Below, piece by piece: positions 1 through 5,313 of a DNA stretch of 8,781 nt (the stretch's first letter is position 1; each line of letters begins with the position of its first letter). The translations under genes were made by a program, and so were the position numbers. The notes under the pieces are model-generated. The model was not told where the DNA came from, searched no databases, and saw only the letters and a list, made by a program, of their open reading frames with translations. This DNA comes from JBKPNX01 sp046732855 (GTDB lineage Bacteria > Pseudomonadota > Alphaproteobacteria > Geminicoccales > Geminicoccaceae). Where the stretch lies: contig JBKPNX010000017.1 in NCBI GenBank assembly GCA_046732855.1, forward strand, positions 1-8,781. Reading direction: 5' to 3'.

Positions 1-16
1 TGTGTATAAGAGACAG
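1..16 (+). other. Tn5 mosaic-end (tagmentation adapter) remnant
   Basis: The first 16 bases, TGTGTATAAGAGACAG, match the last 16 bases of the 19-bp Tn5 mosaic end (AGATGTGTATAAGAGACAG) that transposase-based sequencing libraries attach to fragment ends. It lies exactly at the window edge with nothing before it, as expected for untrimmed adapter at a contig terminus. A natural Tn5-family end is possible in principle, but no IS50-like sequence follows. I read it as a library artefact. Confidence 0.93.
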
Positions 17-392
17 CGATAAACCAGCGGCCCCCTCAGCTGATCGGCTCAAGGCGGCAGACACCGTTCGGCCCGTCCAGAACCAGCCCCCACCTCACCT
101 AACTTCTTCAACAGCCTCGGCTACACCCGGCCGCTCGAAGCCGCCGCGGGGTACGGCCGCTTTCCTGGAGCAAGCCGACCTTGAGCTCAACGTCGGCTCT
201 TGAACCTGCCGCTTCAGCTTCACGTCGGACAGCAGGGTCCGCCGAGGCGAGCGGGACGACAGGGTGTGACCCAAATCGGTGACCCGGCGTCGATGGGCGG
301 AATCGCCAAACAACCGTAAACTTTGGCCAGAAACGCGATAGAGTAGATCCAACTCGGTAGGGCTGCTCAGGCGATAGCCGGAGGAGGCCAGC
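17..392. other. 376 bases with no recognisable gene
   Basis: I recognise no gene between the adapter remnant and the ATP-grasp gene. A long minus-strand open frame crosses this stretch and runs into the ATP-grasp gene, but its translation is rich in Ser and Arg, resembles no family I know, and its upstream half is antisense to a clear coding region, so I treat it as a shadow. Because a tagmentation end cuts at an arbitrary site, this could include the decayed end of a truncated neighbour. The last bases carry the ribosome binding site of the next gene. Confidence 0.5.
380..387 (+). promoter_or_regulatory. Shine-Dalgarno site of the ATP-grasp gene
   Basis: GGAGGAGG lies five bases before the ATG at 393. 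It is a strong anti-16S match and fixes that ATG as the start, in preference to the in-frame ATG three codons later. Confidence 0.8.
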
Positions 393-1991
393 ATGGCGTT
401 GATGCCGCCGCTCCAGATTCCGCCGCTGGGGATTTCGGAAAGGGAGGCGCGAACCCGCTTCGCGGCGCTACAGCGAAAACTCGTGCCCCTCTGGGAGCAC
501 ATCCGGCGATTCAATGAATCCGAACAGACAATCGTGGTCGTTCCCTCGCAAACCATCGAGTTCGACTGCAAGGGCGCCGAAATGCAGGCGTATGAAGAGC
601 GTATGCTTTTCATGCTTCTGCTGCTGCGTCAGCCGCGCGCGCGCCTCGTTTACGCGACATCGCAAACTATCCTGCCGTGGACCCTCGACTATTACTTTTC
701 AATCTTGCCCGGGGTGGTTAACAACCACGCCGTCCAGCGTTTCTTCAACATCGCCGTCGAGGATCGCTCGCCACGCCCGCTCACGATCAAGCTTCTGGAA
801 CGACCGCATGTTTACGAGCGCATACGCTCCCTGATTCTCGATCCGGAGCGCGCCCATCTGGTCGCGTACAACGTGACCACGTACGAACGTGATCTGGCCT
901 TGCGGCTCGGCATCCCAATCTATGGCGCCGATCCGGAACTCGCCCGGCTCGGGACGAAGAGTGGAGCACGGGAGGTGTTCAACAGTGCCGGCGTCTCATA
1001 TCCGATCGGCCGGGGAGACCTCCGCTCGATCGAGGACCTGCTGACTGCGCTCGGGCAGATGCGCGAGAAGAAGCCCGGCCTGACGCGGGCGATTGTCAAA
1101 TTGAACGATGCGGTTTCCGGTGAGGGCAATGCGGTCGTCGACCTCGCCACCTTGCCCGCTCCCGGCAGCGCAGGGGCCGCCGCCCTGCTGGAGCAACATG
1201 TGCGGTCGATGACGTTCGAACTGTCGAGCATGACGCTCGCGCGATTCTTCGATTCCCTCGCCGAAGATGGCGGCGTAATCGAGGAATGCATTTGCGGCAC
1301 GGGCCTTTGCAGCCCGAGCGTTCAGATGCGCATCACCCCGCTGGGAGAGATCGAGGTTCTGTCCACGCACGACCAGATGCTGGGCGGGCCGATGGGCCAG
1401 TCCTTTCTGGGGAGCCGCTTTCCCGCCGATCACCGCTACGGGCCGTTGATCACGGCCGAAGCCCGCAAGGTAGGGCAGAAGCTGGCCGAACTCGGCGTTC
1501 TCGGCCGCTTCGCGGTCGATTTCGTCGTTGCGCAGGATGACGCCGGCCGCTGGCAGACCTATGCGATCGAAATCAACCTGCGCAAGGGTGGCACCACGCA
1601 CCCGTTCCTTTTTCTTCAGTTTATTACCGATGGCGCGTTCGATGAGGAAGCAGGCGTCTTCCGGACGCCAAGCGGGGCGGAGAAGTACTATGTCGCCAGC
1701 GATCATCTCGAAGATACGCTGTATCGCGCGATCACGCCGCAACAGCTCATCGACATCCTGATCCGGCACCGCCTCCACTTTGACCAGGCGAAGCAGACCG
1801 GCATCATTGTCCACATGCTCGCCACGATCAGCGAAAACGGCCGGTTCGGCGTGGTGGCGGTCGGCGATTCGCCTGAACGGGCGGATGAGCTCTACCAGCG
1901 GATGCAGACGGTCGTTCGAAACGAGGCGCTACAGGCCATCCAAGCGCCCGCGATTCCAAATCCAAGTTCGGGCTCTAAAGTCAGATCTTAG
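393..1991 (+). CDS. PGM1-like ATP-grasp peptide/carboxylate-amine ligase
   Basis: This 532-residue protein has the layout of PGM1-related ATP-grasp ligases. A pre-ATP-grasp Rossmann-like region spans about residues 45-185. The ATP-grasp core follows: LGTKSGAREVFNSAG (187-200), a nucleotide-contacting lysine in AIVKLNDA (K236) with the Gly-rich loop SGEGN (242-246), the acidic strand GVIEECI (294-300), and the metal-binding segment with D376, E393 and N395. A separate C-terminal domain (about 430-510) contains GIIVHML. From the family, such enzymes activate a carboxylate as acyl-phosphate with ATP and couple it to an amine; PGM1 itself makes peptide bonds in pheganomycin biosynthesis. The substrate here cannot be read from the sequence. 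No signal peptide or membrane segment is seen, so it should be cytosolic. It stands alone, with no precursor peptide or biosynthetic partner in the window, although its left neighbour is cut off by the contig end. The family call is firm; the peptide-ligase role is inferred. Confidence 0.88.
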   Translation: MALMPPLQIPPLGISEREARTRFAALQRKLVPLWEHIRRFNESEQTIVVVPSQTIEFDCKGAEMQAYEERMLFMLLLLRQPRARLVYATSQTILPWTLDYYFSILPGVVNNHAVQRFFNIAVEDRSPRPLTIKLLERPHVYERIRSLILDPERAHLVAYNVTTYERDLALRLGIPIYGADPELARLGTKSGAREVFNSAGVSYPIGRGDLRSIEDLLTALGQMREKKPGLTRAIVKLNDAVSGEGNAVVDLATLPAPGSAGAAALLEQHVRSMTFELSSMTLARFFDSLAEDGGVIEECICGTGLCSPSVQMRITPLGEIEVLSTHDQMLGGPMGQSFLGSRFPADHRYGPLITAEARKVGQKLAELGVLGRFAVDFVVAQDDAGRWQTYAIEINLRKGGTTHPFLFLQFITDGAFDEEAGVFRTPSGAEKYYVASDHLEDTLYRAITPQQLIDILIRHRLHFDQAKQTGIIVHMLATISENGRFGVVAVGDSPERADELYQRMQTVVRNEALQAIQAPAIPNPSSGSKVRS

Positions 1992-2027
1992 TCCTGCTTC
2001 TCCAGCCTCACGTGGAATAGACGACCT

Positions 2028-2052
2028 TTGCCGGGGATCACTGGACCGGCAA
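2028..2052 (+). terminator. Possible terminator hairpin after ATP-grasp gene
   Basis: TTGCCGG (2028-2034) and CCGGCAA (2046-2052) are perfect inverted repeats with an 11-base loop, beginning 37 bases after the stop codon. There is no T-run after the stem, so an intrinsic terminator is not proven. It could instead stabilise the 3' end or be chance in GC-rich DNA. Confidence 0.25.
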
Positions 2053-2258
2053 GCTGCGAGCCCTAAGCGGCCCGAGCCTGTCGCATGCCGATAGAGTAAC
2101 GGCGCGAATCCCCGATTACGAGGTCGGGCCGGCGGCAGCCACGACCATCGCTGCCAGCCCCGCCCAGCGGCGGAGCCGGCAGCGGGTCGGGGCACCTCGC
2201 CTGTGCCAAACCTTACACGAGCGGGTGCCCACGACACGCGCCAAGATAACGCTTGAGA

Positions 2259-2277
2259 GGCCGACAAATTGCCGGCC
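2259..2277 (-). terminator. Imperfect 19-bp palindrome downstream of mucR-like gene
   Basis: GGCCGACAAATTGCCGGCC is symmetric apart from one mismatched pair and the central base. It lies 27 bases past the mucR-like stop codon in the direction of transcription. As RNA it could form a short stem with a five-base loop, but no U-run follows on the minus strand. Its position suggests an RNA end, and its symmetry would also suit a protein-binding site. Neither reading is demonstrated. Confidence 0.22.
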
Positions 2278-2303
2278 ATCGCCGCTGAGTTCAGAGAATG
2301 GGC

Positions 2304-2792
2304 TCAGGCAGCCTTGGCTCTGATGCGCCGGGTCTTGACCGGCGCCTCCGTTGGAGCCGGCGACTCCTTCTTGGTCGGCTTCGTCGGGCGCCCGAGACCG
2401 ATTTTTAGGGCAAGCTCCCGCCGCCCCGCCGAATAGCTCGGGGCCGCCATCGGATAGTCCGGCTTGAGGCTGAACATCTCGCGGTAGGCATCCGGCGTGA
2501 GATCGTGCTTGGTCGCCAAATGGCGCTTGAGCATCCGCTGCTTCTTACCGCAAGCGAGGCAGACCAGATGATCGCGGCCAATGGAACGGCGGACCGACAC
2601 CGCCGGCGCCAGCTTTTCGGGCGCTGCAGCCTGCTGCTCCTCGCCAAGGACCCGCAGCTGACGAGCAATCTCGGCGATCAAACGACCGACATCTGCCGTG
2701 GAGATGGTGTTGTTCGACACGTACGCAGAGGCGACTTGCGCGGTCAGGCCCGCCAGAGACTGCTCTGCCTGTGGCTTTTCATCATTCTGCAT
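2304..2792 (-). CDS. mucR: Ros/MucR family zinc-finger transcriptional regulator
   Basis: The 162-residue protein is a Ros/MucR regulator, a DNA-binding family found mainly in Alphaproteobacteria that represses exopolysaccharide, motility, virulence and symbiosis genes by binding AT-rich DNA. The N-terminal part (about 10-55) matches the helical region used for oligomerisation. The hallmark CLACGKKQRMLKRHLATKH gives a prokaryotic Cys2His2 finger with C78, C81, H91 and H96, almost the spacing of Ros (C79, C82, H92, H97). It is followed by the conserved block LTPDAYREMFSLKPDYPM and by RRELALKIGLGR. The C-terminus (about 133-162) is a Lys/Pro/Arg-rich tail typical of the family. The ATG at 2792 has a weak AAAGG eight bases upstream, and its product starts where family members start. 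It faces the ATP-grasp gene and is transcribed alone. MucR proteins commonly repress their own gene, which fits the AT-rich upstream region. Genomes often carry several paralogues, so the symbol marks the family and not a proven orthologue. Confidence 0.95.
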   Translation of the reverse strand: MQNDEKPQAEQSLAGLTAQVASAYVSNNTISTADVGRLIAEIARQLRVLGEEQQAAAPEKLAPAVSVRRSIGRDHLVCLACGKKQRMLKRHLATKHDLTPDAYREMFSLKPDYPMAAPSYSAGRRELALKIGLGRPTKPTKKESPAPTEAPVKTRRIRAKAA

Positions 2793-2821
2793 TCGGATTG
2801 CCTTTGCAAGTGGGTGCTTCT

Positions 2822-2849
2822 TAAGTACTCAGCGGAATAAGATTGACAA
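2822..2849 (-). promoter_or_regulatory. Candidate promoter of the mucR-like gene
   Basis: On the minus strand TTGTCA (2849-2844), five of six bases of a -35 box, is separated by 16 bases from a weak -10 candidate TACTTA (2827-2822). This leaves a leader of roughly 20 bases. The surrounding stretch 2813-2885 is clearly more AT-rich than the rest of the window and contains the small palindromes CTTAAG and AGTACT, the sort of AT-rich, TpA-containing target that MucR proteins prefer. Autoregulation is inferred, and the -10 match is poor. Confidence 0.3.
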
Positions 2850-3030
2850 GGCTCCAACAAACGAATTTGTGCAATAAAAGTCAGGCAAACCGAGCCCTTG
2901 AGCGGGGTCGGCACACCCGCCATCCCCTCAATCCCCCCGCAACCCGCCTATAGATCCCTCACTCATCCCCCACCAATCCCCCTGTCATCCTGACGACAAG
3001 AGGCAATAGATCGTTCATCCTCGCACCGTG

Positions 3031-3459
3031 ATGACCCCCACTTATCTCAGCCAGCGCGCTCTGGCCCGCCGCCTTCACATCAGCCCGCGGACCCTCGAGG
3101 GCTGGCGCAACGACACCGCGTGGCACACGCTCGTGGTCACGTGGCGCCCGCGGCGGCTGGAGCTCTAGCTGGACGGCATCTCGCGGGCCAACAGCACCGC
3201 GGCGAACACGAACACCAGCGATGCGTTCGGCATCTACCGCTGGGGCTGGGGCTTCTCCATCAACCAGGACTTCAACGGCGACATCGCCCTGATCCTGTGC
3301 TGCGGCGCCTGCTGGACGGGCCACATGGTCCGCCGGTGGCACGCCGACCCTTTTGGCTTCCGGCGCCCCTGGAACGAGGTGCCTGCTCTCGTGGGAAGTG
3401 CGCCACCCGCTACGCCCCCCTCCACCGCCACGGGCGTGGTTACCTTCGTGATGGGGTAG
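3031..3459 (+). pseudogene. HTH / LamG-like chimeric phage gene remnant with internal stop
   Basis: Reading from ATG 3031, the first 26 codons give TYLSQRALARRLHISPRTLE followed by GWR, a typical helix-turn-helix N-terminus of an AlpA/MerR-like phage or plasmid protein. At about 3109-3120 the frame passes without a break into a different protein: WHTLVVTWRP, LDG, GDIAL and RRWHADPFGFRRPWNE. This pattern belongs to the C-terminal part of LamG/concanavalin-like proteins of phages and phage-derived regions. Where LEL-Y-LDG would be expected there is a TAG stop (3166-3168), one base from a Tyr codon. The frame then runs open to TAG at 3457-3459. Neither half is complete: the HTH lacks its wing and body, and the LamG half lacks its N-terminus. 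No good ribosome binding site precedes 3031. I conclude it is a decayed mosaic. A sequencing error at 3168 would remove the stop but not the chimera. Confidence 0.65.
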
Positions 3460-3465
3460 CGTCGA

Positions 3466-3555
3466 ATGGCCTTTGCTCTTGGCAAGCTGTCGCGTGATTG
3501 GCTGCAGGGCGTGCACCCCGACCTGGTTCGGGTGCGACAGCGCTTCATCAGGTAA
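3466..3555 (+). pseudogene. N-terminal fragment of M15-type phage endolysin
   Basis: ATG 3466 opens a 29-codon frame reading MAFALGKLSRDWLQGVHPDL then VRVRQRFIR and a stop. The pattern F-x-L-x(3)-S-x(4)-L-x-GVHPDLVRV is the characteristic start of phage L-alanyl-D-glutamate / D-Ala-D-Ala peptidases of family M15, which cleave the peptidoglycan peptide at lysis. The catalytic zinc-binding part (normally about 100 further residues) is absent, so homology is lost near 3541. It starts six bases after the LamG remnant, the close packing expected of a phage tail-lysis cassette. It is too short to be functional. Confidence 0.6.
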
Positions 3556-3838
3556 AGGCGCGGCGAAGCTCTTCGGCGGCGACCTTTACCGCTTGGAGAA
3601 GCTGAGCCACGGCGGCGACGATCGAGGAAGCGTCCGAGAAGTCTGCTGGGGACGTGCCGATAGCCACGCCCTTGCGGTGCAACTCGTCGATTGCGCTCTG
3701 AAGCCGGTGTGCGGCTTCCTCTCGGGCACCCTTTCGGCATTCGAGGCTGATACCGATCCCGTGGCGCCCTTTCCCGGCAGTGATGAACGCCAGGACATGG
3801 GGCTCGTCTTCCTGCCACTGGGGCCCCACTTTCGGCAA
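3548..3838 (-). CDS. Hypothetical protein, possibly 5'-truncated
   Basis: This frame gives a 96-residue product from a TTG start, with a compact N-terminal part (VGPQWQEDEPHVLAFITAGK) and a helical, Ala-rich C-terminal part from about residue 40 to the end (HRLQSAIDELHRKG, IVAAVAQLLQAVKVAAEELR). I do not recognise the family. The composition looks more protein-like than the Cys/Gly-rich plus-strand frame over the same bases. The frame stays open upstream to a stop at 4034-4036, but that stretch contains no ATG or GTG, and the TTG has no Shine-Dalgarno site, so it may be an internal piece of a longer lost gene. Its 3' end overlaps the endolysin remnant by eight bases at what appears to be a recombination junction. 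It could be a small phage protein or a fragment; expression is doubtful. Confidence 0.4.
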   Translation of the reverse strand: MPKVGPQWQEDEPHVLAFITAGKGRHGIGISLECRKGAREEAAHRLQSAIDELHRKGVAIGTSPADFSDASSIVAAVAQLLQAVKVAAEELRRAFT

Positions 3839-4016
3839 CAGCCACGCGAAGCCTAGGCGCCCGCCGTAGCGCCGCGCTGCAGCTGCAAGGGATCCGCGAC
3901 GGCTAGGGCTGCGCTCGGGCGAGGCGTCGCCGGTCCGGCGGCCGGTAGGACCGCGCGGCCCGGGGGTGAGGGGCTCAGGTCGCGGGCGCGAAGCTGAGCG
4001 CCGGCGGAGAGCGCCC

Positions 4017-4823
4017 TCACAGGCTCGTGGCGTTCACGCCGTGGCGACCCCGATCCGCCTTGTCGTAGAATTTCTGGAGGAGCCCCGGGACCGTTGGGTT
4101 GCTCGCCATGAGCGTGTACGCTGCATAGGCCTCTTTGTAGAGCTGATCGTCAAGCGGGCGGCCGATCATGTCCAGGATAACCTGCTTGGCCGACCGCACG
4201 GCGGTCTGATCGTTGCGGAGAATTGCCCTTGCAACCGCTTCCGCAGTCTCCATCAGCTTGTCGTGCGGAACCACCTTCGACACGAAATTGATCTGCAAGG
4301 CACGCTGCGCATCGATGGGCTCAGCGGTCAGCAACATCTCGAGGGCGATACCGACGCCACAGAAGTTGACCAGCCGCGCAATGCCACCATCCCCGTGGTG
4401 AAAGCCACGCCTGGCCTCGAACGATCCAAACTGGGCCATTTCAGAGGCAATGCGGATGTCCGCTGCGAGGGCAATCTCAAAACCTCCAGCAAGTGCCCAT
4501 CCGTTGACAGCGGCGATCACCGGCTTCGAGAAGCGGTGCTTGCCCCGTGTGGTGCCACCAAGTCCCAGCTTGACCCATTCGGCCACTTTGCCCAGCGAGG
4601 CGTTAACATAGTCGGTAACGTGGGTCTTCAGGTCCATCCCGGCGCAGAAGGCGTCACCCGTGCCGGTGATGATCACCACGTCAATGGAATCGTCCTGCTC
4701 AAGGTCGTCCCACGCTGCGCAAAGTGCAAGGTGCAGCTCGCGATTGATGGCGTTCTTCGCTTCCGGCCGATTCAGGCGTAGGTAAGCGATCCGGTCTCTC
4801 TTCTGGATCACTAAAATTGACAT
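4017..4823 (-). CDS. Enoyl-CoA hydratase/isomerase (crotonase) family protein
   Basis: The 268-residue protein has full crotonase length and architecture. It begins with the usual strands (ILVIQKRDRIAYLRLNRPEA, residues 3-22). The oxyanion-hole segment is FCAGMDL (G62) together with the central motif NGWALAGGFEIALAADIR (G114). Aligning by eye with mammalian mitochondrial enoyl-CoA hydratase, both catalytic glutamates are kept: E116 for Glu144 and E136, in FGSFEARRG, for Glu164. A hydratase is therefore possible, adding water to a trans-2-enoyl-CoA in beta-oxidation or aromatic/branched-chain degradation. FHHGDGG (141-147) replaces the classical IPGAGG, marking a side branch whose substrate I cannot name. 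I chose ATG 4823 because it has AAAAGGAG upstream and gives the standard N-terminus; an upstream in-frame start at 4868 would add 15 basic residues outside the fold. It stands alone, divergent from the substrate-binding-protein remnant, with no acyl-CoA ligase or dehydrogenase nearby. Confidence 0.93.
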   Translation of the reverse strand: MSILVIQKRDRIAYLRLNRPEAKNAINRELHLALCAAWDDLEQDDSIDVVIITGTGDAFCAGMDLKTHVTDYVNASLGKVAEWVKLGLGGTTRGKHRFSKPVIAAVNGWALAGGFEIALAADIRIASEMAQFGSFEARRGFHHGDGGIARLVNFCGVGIALEMLLTAEPIDAQRALQINFVSKVVPHDKLMETAEAVARAILRNDQTAVRSAKQVILDMIGRPLDDQLYKEAYAAYTLMASNPTVPGLLQKFYDKADRGRHGVNATSL

Positions 4824-4833
4824 CGAAAACTTG

Positions 4834-4841
4834 CTCCTTTT
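4834..4841 (-). promoter_or_regulatory. Shine-Dalgarno site of the crotonase gene
   Basis: On the minus strand AAAAGGAG lies ten bases before the ATG at 4823. The spacing is slightly long but the match is strong. It favours this start over the longer in-frame reading from 4868. Confidence 0.7.
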
Positions 4842-4889
4842 GGGTTGACGCCGCTGGTTGCTGCGCACGTCTTTCTTGGCGATAGCAGC

Positions 4890-5190
4890 AAGAGCCCCAC
4901 TATCGCGGCGAACCGGCAGATTTACGAGTCACTCATCCCTCGCCCGCCGGACCAGGCAAAGGAGCCCTCCCATGCTCTCTCCTGGCGCCTCACAGACGAC
5001 CCCAAGATCTGGGAGTTCAGACTGAGAGAAAGTGTCAGGTTCTACAAAGGCATCCGTTCACGGCCGAGGACGGTGGTTTTCAGTTTCGAGCGAGCGCTGA
5101 GTCCGACGAGCGACTACAACGGCAGTCTCGAGAACGTGACACTGTAAAGGCCTTCGACGATGAGAAGGTTACGCCCGGGGAGCCGCCCTC
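4890..5190 (+). pseudogene. Remnant of family 5 (peptide/nickel-type) ABC substrate-binding protein
   Basis: The plus strand encodes a segment near the N-terminus of a bacterial extracellular solute-binding protein of family 5, the periplasmic receptor of oligopeptide/nickel-type ABC importers. Landmarks in order are IYESLIPR (the usual IYE-LV-R strand), HALSWRLTDD (usual LA-SW), WEFRLRESVRFYKG (usual WEFKLR-GVKFHDG), VVFSFERALSP and, in another frame, DTVKAFDDEKV (usual VK-VDD-TV). Between KG and VVFSFERAL the expected PFTAED is present, but one base out of frame (5054-5071), so the sequence has lost a base near 5052 and gained one near 5072. A further frame change near 5137 follows, and a stop occurs at 5145-5147 in the first frame. 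The signal peptide, the start and the remaining ~400 residues are absent, and no permease or ATPase genes follow. Exact ends are uncertain. Its first bases approach the divergent crotonase leader. Confidence 0.75.
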
Positions 5191-5313
5191 GGACTGCATG
5201 GAGAGGAGTTCGGGGACGATTTCTCTCGGGTGTCCATAGTTCGCGTCTCGAAAGTGGGCCGCAGCCAAATCTGGTGTGCTACTGTCCCCCCGAGCGATGG
5301 CTTGAGGGGCGCA

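Larger units (their letters stand above)
1992..2303. other. Gene-free spacer between convergent genes
   Basis: These 312 bases separate the 3' ends of the ATP-grasp gene (+) and the mucR-like gene (-). I see no coding sequence with family resemblance and no tRNA-like fold. The stretch holds two inverted repeats, listed separately, one near each gene end, as expected where convergent transcripts finish. The middle (about 2120-2200) is very GC-rich and could form several weak hairpins. Confidence 0.6.

Noticed and set aside
95..613. Minus-strand 172-codon open frame at the left end
   Set aside because: More than 220 bases are antisense to the well-supported ATP-grasp gene, the product is Ser/Arg-rich without recognisable motifs, and its start lies inside that gene. 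It is most likely a shadow frame.
996..1814. Long minus-strand frame (272 codons) opposite the ATP-grasp gene
   Set aside because: It mirrors the codon periodicity of the real gene, and the plus strand has clear ATP-grasp motifs and a strong Shine-Dalgarno site.
1992..2303. tRNA or other structured RNA in the convergent spacer
   Set aside because: A T-arm-like stretch (GCGCGAATCCCC near 2101) lacks a matching acceptor stem, anticodon arm or D-arm at the right distances.
2885..3030. C-rich tracts as a possible CRISPR-like or tandem repeat
   Set aside because: The CCCC runs (for example near 2923-2938 and 2967-2982) have irregular spacing and no conserved unit between them.
3029..3555. Active prophage or phage lysis module
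   Set aside because: All phage-like pieces are truncated or interrupted, and no integrase, capsid, portal or terminase gene is present.
3473..3856. Plus-strand 127-codon frame over the hypothetical-protein region
   Set aside because: It is Cys-, Gly- and Arg-rich, starts out of frame inside the endolysin remnant, and looks less protein-like than the opposite strand.
3966..4781. Plus-strand 271-codon frame opposite the crotonase gene
   Set aside because: It is an antisense shadow of a gene with both catalytic glutamates and a strong ribosome binding site.
5230..5313. N-terminal extension of the cyclase from GTG 5230
   Set aside because: The extra 28 residues do not resemble the family, overlap the tail of the binding-protein remnant region, and the ATG at 5314 has its own GAGGGG and begins directly at the SAM domain.
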